This document shows, in pieces, positions 17,574 to 26,197 of a stretch of DNA of 64,000 nucleotides (the first letter of the stretch is position 1; each line of letters opens with the position of its first letter). The stretch spans positions 1,800,501 to 1,864,500 of the forward strand of contig NZ_JAFEJA010000002.1 of NCBI RefSeq assembly GCF_016919245.1, in the 5' to 3' direction. Both the position numbers and the translations under genes were made by a program. The stretch is from Streptomyces zhihengii. Lineage in GTDB: Bacteria; Actinomycetota; Actinomycetes; Streptomycetales; Streptomycetaceae. A model generated the notes under the pieces. It made no database searches and was not told where the DNA came from. It worked only from the letters and a program-made list of their open reading frames with translations.

Positions 17574-17984
17574 CTAGTCGTAGGAGCTCTGCCCGGCGAG
17601 CAGGCTGCGCCAGCGGGGCTGCTCGGCGACCAGACTTGTCGCGGCCAGGGCCGTCACAACGACCGCTGCCCACGTCGGCCACGCCGCCCAGGAGGAAACG
17701 ATCGCCGCGACGAAATGGATCAGCACCACGCAGATGGTCACCGCTCCCGGGACCGGGACGAGGATCTTTTCCCTCTCCATCCCGTTGTCTCCAGGGGTGA
17801 CGAAGACTGCCAGTGCGGTGACCAGCACAATTACCGACCCGACGGCAAGGAGCAGGGAGTGCGGGGCGAGTGCCCAGGGCGTGGCGACCCACGCGACAAG
17901 CATGCTGAGGAAGCGGAGAGGATCCGCTAATCCGGTCATGAACCGACTGTCCCACAGAGCGGCCTCGTCGAACGGGTGATTCAT
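17574..17984 (-). CDS. Small hypothetical membrane protein
   Basis: A 136-residue protein with four hydrophobic segments (about 24-42, 45-62, 76-97 and 100-117) joined by short loops, and a charged loop around GDNGMEREK. I do not recognise the family. The N-terminus MNHPFDEAALWDSRF looks natural, and codon usage is typical for the region. It converges with the DUF4239-like gene. Confidence 0.6.
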   Translation of the reverse strand: MNHPFDEAALWDSRFMTGLADPLRFLSMLVAWVATPWALAPHSLLLAVGSVIVLVTALAVFVTPGDNGMEREKILVPVPGAVTICVVLIHFVAAIVSSWAAWPTWAAVVVTALAATSLVAEQPRWRSLLAGQSSYD

Positions 17985-18372
17985 TGAGCCGGCGGACGTT
18001 TAGCGAGTCCAGGGTGAGGGCGCCGCGAGGTCCGAGCGTGATGCGGGCGCCGTTCGGTGCCTCCCTCCTCGGCCTCATCAGCCGGCACACCAACTGCCTG
18101 TCCATTACGGCGACTACGGTGTGTTCCGCCTGACTTCCTCACCGAAGTTACGCGGCGCGGTCACGGAGCCGGGCTACCGCAACCGCGGCGAATGGGAGAG
18201 CATCGGCACAGGGACCGGCGGCCCCAGGCTTTCCGCGGCCGGTTCCCCGAGACTGCGGCCGAGGATGCTCGGTACCCGCCCCGTTGGCGTGCCGCGACGC
18301 GCCGGGAGACGGCGGTCGGCGGACGCGTGCGACGGTGCGCGTAACACTGCCGCGGGCGGGAACGGGCGTCTT
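17985..18372. other. Upstream region of the permease
   Basis: An in-frame extension of the permease reaches back to 18121 but has no transporter similarity and an implausible composition. The stretch presumably holds divergent promoters for the membrane protein and the permease. No motif stands out. Confidence 0.3.
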
Positions 18373-19695
18373 ATGCGACCACTCGATGCCCCGTCAAGGT
18401 CCGGGGGCGACGCCCCGGCACTCCGTCGTGTGTTGTCCACCCGGCTGCTGTACTTCTTCATCCTCGGTGACGTGCTCGGTGCCGGGGTGTATGTATTGAT
18501 CGGCCAGGTGGCCGCTGTTTCCGGCGGCGCGGTCTGGGTGCCTCTCGTCACCGCTCTCGTACTGGCCCTGCTCACTGCGTCCTCCTACGCGGAACTGGCG
18601 ACGAAGTACCCGCGCGCCGGCGGCGCGGCCCATTACGCGGGCCGTGCCTTTGGACCGGGGGCGGGCTTTGTGGCCGGCTTCTGCATGCTGACCGCCGGCA
18701 TCGTCTCGGTCGCCGCGCTCGCGCGCGGCTTCGCCGGCGACTACCTGTCCGCATTCGTGTCCCTCCCCGTCGTCCTGGTCGCCGTCCTGTTCCTGGTGAT
18801 CCTCGCGCTGGTCAACGCCCGGGGCATCAAGGAATCCATGGCGGCGAACGCCGTCGCCACCGTTGTCGAGGTCGGCGGACTGGCGGTCGTCGTCGTCCTT
18901 GGGGCCTGGATGATGCTGCGCGGCGACGCGGACACCGGGCGCCTGCTGCAACTGGGCACGCCTGAGAAGGGTGCCGCGGCGGCGGTGCTGGCCGGATCCG
19001 TCCTCGCCTTCTACTCCTTCGTCGGATTCGAGACCTCTGTCAACGTTGCCGAGGAGACCCGCGACCCCCGGCGCTCCTATCCCCGCGCGCTGTTCGCGGC
19101 ACTCGCCACGGCCGGGCTGGTTTACGTCCTGGTAGGCCTCGCCGCCTCCGCGACCGTGCCCACCGCGCGACTGACGGAGTCCAGCGGCCCGCTGCTCGAG
19201 GTGGTGCGTGCCGCAGGCGGTGTGCCCCCGCTCCTGTTCAGCGCCGTCGCATTGGTGGCGGTGGCCAACGGGGCTCTCCTGACCGGCATCATGTCGTCCC
19301 GCCTCGCGTACGGGATGGCGCGCGACGGGCTTCTCCCAAAAGCCCTGACACGCGTGCTGCCCCGGCGGCGCACCCCGTGGGCGGCGATCGCCGCCACCAC
19401 CCTCCCGGCGCTGCTGCTCGCCCTGACCGGCAGCGTGGCCACCCTCGCCGCCACGCTCGTACTCCTCCTGCTCGTCGTCTTCCTGCTGGTCAACCTTGCG
19501 GTGCTGGGCCTGCGGAAGGAGCCGGGATGCGAAGGTCATTTCCGCGCGCCGACGGTGCTCCCGGCCCTCGGGGCCGCTTCCTGCGTGCTGCTGGCGACGC
19601 AGGTGGAAGCGGCCGTCTGGGCGCGCGGTTCAGTGATCCTGGGCGCCGCCGTCATTCTTGGCCTCGTTGCCACCCGGCTGCGCCGCTCCTCATGA
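18373..19695 (+). CDS. APC-family amino acid permease
   Basis: A 440-residue transporter with about 12 hydrophobic segments. The family start is visible as LLYFFILGDVLGAGVYVLIG (about residues 26-45), followed by SYAELATKYPRAGGAAHYA and the helix-8 region GVPPLLFSAVALVAVANGAL. It would move amino acids or polyamines across the cytoplasmic membrane. ATG 18373 gives a normal short cytoplasmic N-terminus, though the ribosome site is weak. A deleted copy of this gene lies at 35276-35560. Confidence 0.88.
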   Translation: MRPLDAPSRSGGDAPALRRVLSTRLLYFFILGDVLGAGVYVLIGQVAAVSGGAVWVPLVTALVLALLTASSYAELATKYPRAGGAAHYAGRAFGPGAGFVAGFCMLTAGIVSVAALARGFAGDYLSAFVSLPVVLVAVLFLVILALVNARGIKESMAANAVATVVEVGGLAVVVVLGAWMMLRGDADTGRLLQLGTPEKGAAAAVLAGSVLAFYSFVGFETSVNVAEETRDPRRSYPRALFAALATAGLVYVLVGLAASATVPTARLTESSGPLLEVVRAAGGVPPLLFSAVALVAVANGALLTGIMSSRLAYGMARDGLLPKALTRVLPRRRTPWAAIAATTLPALLLALTGSVATLAATLVLLLLVVFLLVNLAVLGLRKEPGCEGHFRAPTVLPALGAASCVLLATQVEAAVWARGSVILGAAVILGLVATRLRRSS

Positions 19696-20061
19696 TCAGC
19701 CAGCGGTCTCCTTCAGACGTGTCGGAGAACGGATGGCGCTGAGAAGGGTCGGCGCGCATTCTGTCCGGGCGTCGTGGGCGCGTTCGTCCTGGTGACGATG
19801 CACTCCGCGAGCTCGCTGTTCGCCGCAGTGCTGACGATTCTTGGCTCGGCTTTAGAACTGCTTGCCCTGGCACAGAAGCCGGCCGCCGCCTGTCGGGCAT
19901 CCGGCAACGACAGCGCAGGGCAGGTGAGGCCTCAGATGCTGCGTGTCCGTGGAACGAAGTTATCCCGACGTGCAGCGAACCGATCGTCCCGACCGGCGGT
20001 GGGGAGCTCGCTATGGGAAACACGTACCGGCAATAGCCGACGACCGGGGAGGGTGAGCAAC
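19696..20061. other. Spacer between the permease and the STAS-like pseudogene
   Basis: No intact gene. From about 19950 to 20060 the bases resemble those before the intact paralogue at 38097, so the promoter region was duplicated with the gene. Confidence 0.35.
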
Positions 20062-20437
20062 GTGGACGCAGTACTTCCGTCGCAGGGCGACGAGCACGGC
20101 ATCGTGGTGATCACGATCTATAGCGGCTCGGCCCACGACCAGCAGGCCGGTCTGGACCGATAGCTCGAAGACGTGATGCGTGCCCGCTCACCCGGCCCCG
20201 CCGATGTCGAGGACGCCGCACCGTGCGACGACCGCGCTGGCGGTGCGGTGTGCCCATCGGCGGTGCAGCGATCTGGACGTGCTGATGTCGGTGATGACAC
20301 GCAGCGCCGCCGTGCGGCTCCCTGCTGCAGAAGGGAAAGATTCTAGCTGGGTAGCTGGGCACGGTCTGGTCACTCACCCACGGATGGATGCCACGCTTGC
20401 CGCCAGGAGCCATGCGTGTTCGGGCCGGAGTCGGCGA
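20062..20437 (+). pseudogene. Broken copy of the STAS-like gene 38097-38510
   Basis: It starts GTG and reads HGIVVITIYSGSAHDQQAGL, matching HGILVITIHDDPAHDERADL of the intact copy. A TAG stops it at 20161-20163. After a frameshift TALAVRCAHRR matches TATAVRRAHRR, and after another THPRMDATLAARSHACS matches IHPRMDVALAATSQACS. At least one nonsense change and two indels rule out a functional product. Confidence 0.85.
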
Positions 20438-20553
20438 TCGCTGCGCCCAGCCCGGCGGAGGTGAGGGGGCACCGCCTGAAGCTCAATGGACGTGGCACGG
20501 CAGTGTGGTGGCGACCTGGCCTCGTTGCGCCTGACATGGCACAACTTTCACTC

Positions 20554-20579
20554 GTTTTGCCCTGTATGTGGGTGGGTAT
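20554..20579 (+). promoter_or_regulatory. Putative SigB-type promoter for the CsbD gene
   Basis: GTTT, 16 bases, GGGTAT. This fits the Streptomyces SigB consensus exactly. CsbD is a classical SigB-dependent gene in Bacillus, which adds weight. The leader would be about 55 bases. Confidence 0.6.
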
Positions 20580-20641
20580 GTCCTGCAGACGCGCGATCTG
20601 CGCACCGGCCAGCAGAGCAACAATGATCAGAAGGGGCAGTC

Positions 20642-20794
20642 ATGAGCACCATTCGCGGGGCGGCCAAGCTCATACGTGGAAAGAAGCAGGAAGCGGACGG
20701 TAAGGCGCTCGGCGATGTGCGGCTGCGAGAAGCCGGCCGTCGCCTTGCAGGAGAAGGCAAAGCGGAGCTGAAAAAGAGCCGGACCGGCCACTGA
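20642..20794 (+). CDS. CsbD-family small stress protein
   Basis: A 50-residue, lysine- and glycine-rich hydrophilic protein. It reads IRGAAKLIRGKKQEADGKAL and ends in KKSRTGH, matching the CsbD pattern (KGKxxExxGKxxGD). AGAAGGGG precedes the ATG by seven bases. CsbD proteins accumulate in general stress; their biochemical role is unknown. The SigB-like promoter just upstream fits this. The next gene encodes a STAS antagonist. Confidence 0.8.
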   Translation: MSTIRGAAKLIRGKKQEADGKALGDVRLREAGRRLAGEGKAELKKSRTGH

Positions 20795-20897
20795 ACCTGG
20801 GCGCCTCAGCGGGCCGGCCGTGCCGTCCGCGTATTCCGACCCCGGGGCACCAGGCTCAGCACCACGTCGCTCGACGGCCAAACAAAGGAAGGCGATC

Positions 20898-21332
20898 ATG
20901 AAATCGGCTCACGGGAGCCTGCCCGACCATAGGCACCAGAACCAGGCTGCTCCGGGACCCGCCCCGCCCCAGTGCGAAGTCGACCACGCGGTGCTCCACG
21001 TCACCGGGGAACTGGACATGAGTACCGCCCCCAGCCTCTATCGACGAGGGACTGCCGCGTTGTCGTCACCCGACGTAGCTCTCATCCTCGACCTTTCGCA
21101 GCTCTCGTTCTGCGACTCGTCCGGATTCAACACGCTGCTGCGTCTGCGCCGCCGCGCCCAGGAAGCCAGGGGCCTCGCGCTGGTCGCCCCGCCGGAGCAG
21201 GTCCTGCGGCTTCTCGCTCTGTGCGGCGATGACGACATCATCCCCGTACACCCCGACCTCGCGACGGCGTGGGCCGAGACGCCCCCGCGCATGGCCGGAG
21301 GACTGCCACCGGATGGCACTCAGCAGCAGTGA
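20898..21332 (+). CDS. STAS-domain anti-sigma factor antagonist
   Basis: A 144-residue protein. The STAS domain spans about residues 27-130, with the phosphoacceptor motif CDSSG (Ser74) and typical LHVTGELDMSTAP at the first strand. ATG 20898 follows AAGGAAGG; an upstream in-frame ATG lacks similarity. It is about 100 bases after CsbD and may share its transcript. It is the second true antagonist of the window; its kinase partner could be any of the RsbW-like proteins at 389, 1050 or 9114. Confidence 0.85.
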   Translation: MKSAHGSLPDHRHQNQAAPGPAPPQCEVDHAVLHVTGELDMSTAPSLYRRGTAALSSPDVALILDLSQLSFCDSSGFNTLLRLRRRAQEARGLALVAPPEQVLRLLALCGDDDIIPVHPDLATAWAETPPRMAGGLPPDGTQQQ

Positions 21333-21365
21333 CCCACCCACCTCGCACCGGTACGTCTCATCTCG

Positions 21366-21541
21366 GTGGCCATGGTGTAGTCGAAATCGAGCTTGTCGAT
21401 CATCAGCCCGTCGACCTGTCGCCTCGAGATCGAGGCTCCCGTCTCGCTCGGCCAGCCGCCGATCTTCATCGGCGCGTAGGCCGACGATAGAAACGCCTGC
21501 GTCTCCTGAAGGCCCTGACTGTGAAACGACAGCGTCTGCAC
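21366..21541 (-). pseudogene. N-terminal remnant of an AraC-family regulator
   Basis: From GTG 21541 the minus strand reads QTLSFHSQGLQETQAFLSSA and continues with APMKIGGWPSETGASISRRQ, nearly identical to the start of the regulator at 6017-6964. Similarity stops abruptly after about 58 residues (DFDYTMA), just downstream of the STAS gene. The sensor core and the whole DNA-binding domain are missing. Bases upstream still resemble the promoter region of the intact gene. Confidence 0.85.
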
Positions 21542-22023
21542 CGGTCTTCCAGCAAACAAGCCCCGCTCCCCATTGGCGCCGCCCCCTTGACTGCCGAGCG
21601 ATACCACGCCGGAAGTGACAGGCAGACCGCAGGTCGAGCCAACTCCTGCAGCCCTGTAAGGCTCCGGTAGCTGACAACGGCAGCATTCGATGGTGCTCCA
21701 CCATCCTGGCCAACAGGAGCGGGGCGTAGTTTCGAGTCGAGCTGGGACGATCCGACCATGGCAGGCGCCGCCGGCCCATTGGCCACGTCTGCCTCGGCCT
21801 GAGACGGCGGGCTTTAGCACCTGTCCGGCGGCTTCGGAGCTGGCCGCCGCGCGTACTGGCGGGGCCGGTTGGGCGTCCGGCGCCTGCGTCTCCATCGGGG
21901 CTCAGGTCCTGTCCGGAGCGCCGATGTGGCGCCGGGCTCCGCGCCCCGCTTGCTGCGGCGTGCGGGAGCCGGGCGCCATCGTTTGACTCTGTCATGGTGC
22001 GGACGGGAGGGCACCTGGACCGG
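21542..22023. other. Intergenic stretch
   Basis: The first 100 bases are the relic upstream region of the AraC remnant (TATCGC at the expected -35 position, no -10 match). The rest contains no recognised gene. Confidence 0.35.
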
Positions 22024-22467
22024 TTATGCGGCCGGGGTGAGTTCGGCGCGGCCGAACAGCAGTGCGTAGCCGGTGGGGAGTTGGTGCAGGATGCGGGTGA
22101 TGAGGTCGGGTCCGGCATGGGCGGTGACGGCCGCGAAGACGGAGCCGGTGTCCCACCGGGTTGTGGCCAGGGATGCACCGTTGCGGGTGGCGAGGTCCTT
22201 GACGAATGCCCAGCCTCCCAGCGGCTGGGGGTCGGGGGTTTGGACGGTTAGGACGCGTGCGGCTTCCAGGGGCAGGCAGGCGGCCAGGTCGACGCGTTCG
22301 TCGCCGGTCAGCTGGCGTCCCAGTCCTGCCAGGACCAGACGGACAGCTTGGTCGGCTCGCTCGCGGGTGGGGTAGGCGCCTTCGTAGCGGACCTTCTCCA
22401 GCATCTGCTCGTACGCCGTCGAGTACGGCTGCTGGTGTTCGAGCGGTGCGCGCACGTCGGTGATCAC
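22024..22467 (-). CDS. DUF2267 domain protein
   Basis: A 147-residue protein with the DUF2267 layout: an N-terminal EQMLEKVRYEGAYPTRERAD segment, a middle VLAGLGRQLTGDERVDLAAC segment and a C-terminal ILHQLPTGYALLF. Start GTG with a weak ribosome site, 61 bases after the preceding DUF2267 gene on the same strand. The two are paralogues (LPTGYALLFGR versus LPAGYDLLFGR). Function unknown; the family is linked to stress loci in actinobacteria. Confidence 0.75.
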   Translation of the reverse strand: MITDVRAPLEHQQPYSTAYEQMLEKVRYEGAYPTRERADQAVRLVLAGLGRQLTGDERVDLAACLPLEAARVLTVQTPDPQPLGGWAFVKDLATRNGASLATTRWDTGSVFAAVTAHAGPDLITRILHQLPTGYALLFGRAELTPAA

Positions 22468-22528
22468 TGCGGTGGATGCCTTTCGTCAAGCCAGGGTCTT
22501 GTGGGTGCCGGTGTGCGGCACCCGGTGG

Positions 22529-22924
22529 TCAGGTGGGTTGGGGGCGGCCGAAGAGGAGGTCGTAGCCGGCGGGGAGCTGGAGCAGGATCTGGCCCAGTAG
22601 TTCGTCGCCGGTGGCGTCGGCGACTGTGGACAGCACGGCGCTGACGTCCCAGGCCGCGGTCTGCTCGGTGGCGCCCTCGATCCAGGCGGCGGTCGCCCGC
22701 ACGAATCGCTCCGGCGGCAGCGGCTCGGCGCTTTGGAGCGGGTTGAGCAGGATCAGGGCGTATCCCTCCGGCAGGCGTGCCGCGAGCTGGGCGCGGACCT
22801 CGCCGACCAGGTGTGCGCCGAGCAGGGCGAGAACCACACGGGCCGCGCGTTCGGCTTCCTCCGCAGTGCCGTACTCTCCGCGTTCCTTGACGTGGTCGAG
22901 AAACGCTTCGTGTCGCAGAGTCAT
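22529..22924 (-). CDS. DUF2267 domain protein
   Basis: A 131-residue protein. It opens MTLRHEAFLDHVKERGEYGT, has ARVVLALLGAHLVGEVRAQL and ends ILLQLPAGYDLLFGRPQPT, the classical DUF2267 pattern. ATG 22924 follows GAGGTGG; a GTG four codons earlier lies inside that ribosome site and is unlikely. A GGGTAC on the minus strand at 23003-22998 could be a -10 of SigB type, but no matching -35 was found. It is upstream of the second DUF2267 gene and probably co-transcribed. Confidence 0.8.
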   Translation of the reverse strand: MTLRHEAFLDHVKERGEYGTAEEAERAARVVLALLGAHLVGEVRAQLAARLPEGYALILLNPLQSAEPLPPERFVRATAAWIEGATEQTAAWDVSAVLSTVADATGDELLGQILLQLPAGYDLLFGRPQPT

Positions 22925-22966
22925 CTCGACAGCCACCTCTTCTTGTTCTTCGAACTGCCCCGCGGG

Positions 22967-23017
22967 GGTGCGGAGGACGGGGCGAGGGGAAGGTCAGGTA
23001 CCCGCGTCCTCCGCACC
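22967..23017. terminator. Inverted repeat between the small heat-shock gene and DUF2267
   Basis: GGTGCGGAGGACG (22967-22979) pairs perfectly with CGTCCTCCGCACC (23005-23017) around a 25-base loop. It begins 14 bases after the heat-shock gene stop on the minus strand, so it is a likely terminator. Confidence 0.6.
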
Positions 23018-23030
23018 GGTCCGGCCGGCT

Positions 23031-23462
23031 CTAGCCGGAAATCTCCTTGTGTCCGGAACCGACGCCGATGGAGATCTTGCGAGGCTTGGCACGCTCGGCG
23101 ATCGGGATGCGGAGGGTGAGCACACCCGCGTCGTAGTCGGCCTTGATGTGCTCGGTGTCGAGGGTGTCGGCGAGCACGATCTGGCGGGAGAAGGCACCCA
23201 GGGGCCGCTCCGACAGTTCCATCTGCACGTCATCGGCCTTGGCCACCGGCCGGCGCTCGGCCTTGACGGTGAGCATGTTCCGTTCGACGTCGATGTCGAT
23301 CGCGTCCGCTGTGACGCCGGGAAGATCGAAGGCCACCACGTACTGGTCGCCCTCGCGGTAGGCGTCCATCGGCATAGCCGACGGCTTCGACCAGGTCCCC
23401 GGTACCAGCAGCTGCTGCGTCAGCCGGTCCAGCTCACGGAAGGGGTCAGTGCGCATCAACAT
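23031..23462 (-). CDS. hsp18: Small heat-shock protein (Hsp20/alpha-crystallin)
   Basis: A 143-residue chaperone. The N-terminus [19 protein letters not shown] is typical of the Streptomyces Hsp18 group. The alpha-crystallin domain (about residues 35-130) includes FDLPGV and the conserved AxxxxGVLxLxIP element as [12 protein letters not shown]. Small Hsps hold unfolding proteins without ATP. GGAGGTG precedes ATG 23462. The divergent neighbour and the double operator between them match the known hsp18/RheA arrangement of Streptomyces albus, so heat induction by derepression is expected. Confidence 0.92.
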   Translation of the reverse strand: MLMRTDPFRELDRLTQQLLVPGTWSKPSAMPMDAYREGDQYVVAFDLPGVTADAIDIDVERNMLTVKAERRPVAKADDVQMELSERPLGAFSRQIVLADTLDTEHIKADYDAGVLTLRIPIAERAKPRKISIGVGSGHKEISG

Positions 23463-23528
23463 CGTGAAAACACCTCCAGAAGGTTCAGGCAGTAACTGCC
23501 AATGCGCCTCACTGACACTGTTGTAACA

Positions 23529-23573
23529 TGTCATCCAATGGATGACAAACAAGCTGTCATCAATGCGATGACA
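23529..23573. promoter_or_regulatory. Two RheA-type operators TGTCATC-N5-GATGACA
   Basis: Copies at 23529-23547 and 23555-23573, 26 bases centre to centre; the first extends to a 9-1-9 palindrome. The pattern equals the binding site described for RheA, the thermosensing repressor of hsp18. Both lie between the divergent starts at 23462 and 23589, and their position supports GTG 23589 as the regulator's start. Confidence 0.85.
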
Positions 23574-23588
23574 ACCAGGGAGGTGCTC

Positions 23589-24218
23589 GTGACCCCGGCC
23601 GACCAACCGCCCACGACCGGCAACGACGCCCACAGCCCGGCGTCCTTCCTCGCTGCCTCAGCGGCCCTCGACGCCATAGAGGACGCCATGCGCGAAGCCC
23701 GGCAGAAAGCTCCGCACGCGTCCGATGCAGGGCCGCGCCCGGAGCAGGCCCTGGCCTCACTGATGCTGCTGCGCCAGCTCCGCGAGCAGCTCGCCGGATG
23801 GGAAACCGGCCTGATCGAAACCGCGCGCGACGCAGGCGCCAGCTGGGCCGACCTTGCCCAGCCCCTCGGCGTCTCCAGCCGCCAGGCCGCCGAGCGCCGC
23901 TACCTGCGCGGCCGCCCCGGCCCTGCCGGGGTCACCGGCGAACAGCGCGTGACAGCCACCCGCCAGGCCCGTGCCGCCGACCGAAGCACCGCCGCCCGGG
24001 CCCGCCGCAACGCCGCCGACTTGAGACGTCTCGCCGGTCAAATCACCGCACTCGCCGACCTACCCGCCGCGGCCCGCCGCGCGCTCAGTGAACTCGACGA
24101 GGCCCTCGCCCACGACGACCCCGCCGACCTCATCGCCCCGCTGACCGCCACCCGCCCCCATCTGGCCGCCGCACACCCCGACCTCGTCGCCCGGCTCGAC
24201 ACCCTCACCGCCCCGTAA
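23589..24218 (+). CDS. Likely RheA-type repressor of the small heat-shock gene
   Basis: A 209-residue protein rich in Ala and Arg. A central helix-turn-helix is visible as [20 protein letters not shown] (about residues 82-101), followed by a long charged helix. I chose GTG 23589: GGGAGG lies five bases upstream, and earlier in-frame ATGs would place the operators inside the coding region. Divergent to hsp18 with shared operators, it is the probable ortholog of RheA, which loses DNA binding at high temperature. The orthology rests on context and operator, not on sequence comparison. Confidence 0.75.
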   Translation: MTPADQPPTTGNDAHSPASFLAASAALDAIEDAMREARQKAPHASDAGPRPEQALASLMLLRQLREQLAGWETGLIETARDAGASWADLAQPLGVSSRQAAERRYLRGRPGPAGVTGEQRVTATRQARAADRSTAARARRNAADLRRLAGQITALADLPAAARRALSELDEALAHDDPADLIAPLTATRPHLAAAHPDLVARLDTLTAP

Positions 24219-24436
24219 TACGGGCCAATGCCATCCGCCCGCCGACGACGCCGGACCAAAGGTCTGCAGGTTGCCGACCCCGCCGCACCTGGCGTCCGGG
24301 CCCGCTGGGACATCGGTTGCTCAGGATCTGCGCTGCCTCACCCAGCCAGGCAGACTGCGCGGCCGCGATCGAGCTGGGGCGGCCAGGGCAAATGGGATGC
24401 CCCTAACGTGCCGCCGTAGCGGCACGGAGCGGGGCG

Positions 24437-25633
24437 TCAGGTGTTGGCGCCCGCGTGTGTGTGGCGTTCTGCCGGGGGGCCGTGCCAGTCGAGGCACAGG
24501 AGGGTGGCGTCGTCCTGGAGGTGGCCGTTGCTGGCGTCGGTCACGGCGGCGGTGAGGGTGCGGACGACTTCGCGGGGGTGTTCGCCGGTGGTGTCGCGCA
24601 GCAGGCCGGGCAGGTCGACGGTTTCTGCGCCGCGTTCTTGCATGCCGTCGGTGTAGAGGATGAGGCGGTCGCCGGGGCGCAGGTCGAGGTGTTGGACGCG
24701 GTAGGGGATGGGGGAGGTGACGCCGAAGGGGAGGTTGACGGAGAGGTCGGGTTGGTGGACGTGGCCGTCGCGCAGGAGGAACGGGGGCGGGTGGCCGGCG
24801 TTGATGATGCGGGTGCCGCTGCCGTCGAGGGCGATGCGGAGCAGCTGGCCGGTGGCGAAGGTGTCGTGGCCGTGGTCGAGGAGGGCCTGGTGGGTGCGGC
24901 GGGCCTGCTCGGCCAGTTCGACTCCGGCTCGGCGGGCTCGGCGGGAGGCGTTGACGGCGAGGGTGGCCATGAGGGAGGCCTCGATGTCGTGGCCCATGGC
25001 GTCGGTGATCGACAGGTGCAGGGTGTCGAGGTCGAGGGTGTAGTCGTAGGTGTCGCCGGCGATGCTGTCCGCGGGTACGAGGGCGGCGGCGAGGGTGAAC
25101 TCGGCGGCTTCGCAGGAGGGCGCCGAGGGCAGGAGCTGGTGCTGGATCTCGGCGCCGAGGCTGAGTTCGGTGGTGCGCTGGCCCCAGTGGTAGAGGTCGG
25201 TGAAGCGCCGGTCGGTGACGATGATGTAGGCCAGCGCGTGCGCGGCCTCCTGGACCTCCTTGAAGACCTCGTCGCCGATGCCGGGCAGGAGGACCTCCAG
25301 CACGCCGAGGGTGTCGCCGCGGTTGGTGACCGGTGCCAGCAGCCGCCGCTGCGAGCCGCCGCCGGGGACGTGGATGAGTTTCTGGGTGCGCAGGACCTCG
25401 TCGTAGGCGCTTCCCGCGAGCGGGATCTGCTCGGCCCGGCGACCCTGCGGCGATTCCGCGTCCTCACTGACCCGCACCACCTGCCGGCCGATCACGTCGA
25501 CGAACAGGAAGGACACGTACCGCGCGCCGAACCGCTCGCGCAGGTTGCGTGCCACGACGTCGAGCGAACCGGCCGGGGCGTGGTCCTCCGCCGCGGCGAG
25601 GACATCGGCCAGCACCATCCGCCCATGCGCCAT
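24437..25633 (-). CDS. SpoIIE/RsbU-type PP2C phosphatase with N-terminal sensor domain
   Basis: A 398-residue protein. Residues 1-160 resemble a GAF-like sensor ([20 protein letters not shown]). The SpoIIE-type PP2C domain follows, with metal-binding Asp residues in GDTYDYTLD and SITDAMGHD, then [20 protein letters not shown] and [10 protein letters not shown]. Such enzymes dephosphorylate STAS antagonists and so activate sigma factors. ATG 25633 follows GGTGGAGGG. It is a paralogue of 39588-40778, and candidate substrates are the STAS proteins at 1635 and 20898. Confidence 0.88.
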   Translation of the reverse strand: MAHGRMVLADVLAAAEDHAPAGSLDVVARNLRERFGARYVSFLFVDVIGRQVVRVSEDAESPQGRRAEQIPLAGSAYDEVLRTQKLIHVPGGGSQRRLLAPVTNRGDTLGVLEVLLPGIGDEVFKEVQEAAHALAYIIVTDRRFTDLYHWGQRTTELSLGAEIQHQLLPSAPSCEAAEFTLAAALVPADSIAGDTYDYTLDLDTLHLSITDAMGHDIEASLMATLAVNASRRARRAGVELAEQARRTHQALLDHGHDTFATGQLLRIALDGSGTRIINAGHPPPFLLRDGHVHQPDLSVNLPFGVTSPIPYRVQHLDLRPGDRLILYTDGMQERGAETVDLPGLLRDTTGEHPREVVRTLTAAVTDASNGHLQDDATLLCLDWHGPPAERHTHAGANT

Positions 25634-26197
25634 GATCACCCTCCACCCTTCCGCGGACCGGTGCGGGATGCACCGTCCGCTTCTTTCACCATCGCGCACG
25701 CCGCCCGTGGGAGCGCGGCGGCGCCCCCGCGCGCCGCGGCGGATCCACCGGCGGCTGGGGACCGCAGGGGAGGCCGTGCACGCCGACCGGTCCTCGTTGC
25801 GACAGCGGTCACCGCCGGCCGGCCGCCTTTCAGCCTGTCCGCCACCGGTCCGCCCCGGCTGATCAGGCCTCGATCGTCGAGAGTGCCGAGCGCGCTGCTG
25901 CCTGCCTCTCGGCTCGCAGGGTTCCTTGCCGAACGCTTTGGGGGCGGAAGGCGGCCGCCGGGCAGCGTCTGGTCACGCTCACCGGGCTGGGTCAGTCGTC
26001 TCTCCGGCGCTCCCGTGAGCCGGGGCCGGGCACCGCCCACCCGCGCGACGGCCGCTCTGACCGGCCGGGAGTCGCGTTGCGGCGGACCTCCCCGGACGAG
26101 CCGACGCGAGGCGCTGCAGGCTGCGCGGGTCGAACAGCGACACGAGGCTTCGCCCTGTCCTGAGCTCCGTTACCGGTCGACTCGAGGACTGGCCTCT
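25634..26197. other. Intergenic stretch of about 560 bases
   Basis: Upstream of the phosphatase and downstream of the FAD oxidoreductase (both minus strand). No recognised gene, no long hairpin. The phosphatase promoter must lie here. Confidence 0.3.

Noticed and set aside
18121..18372. N-terminal extension of the APC permease
   Set aside because: No transporter similarity; the deleted copy at 35276 begins at the equivalent of ATG 18373.
23502..23588. Longer N-terminus for the RheA-like regulator from 23502 or ATG 23538
   Set aside because: It would put both operators inside the coding sequence, and only GTG 23589 has a well placed GGGAGG.
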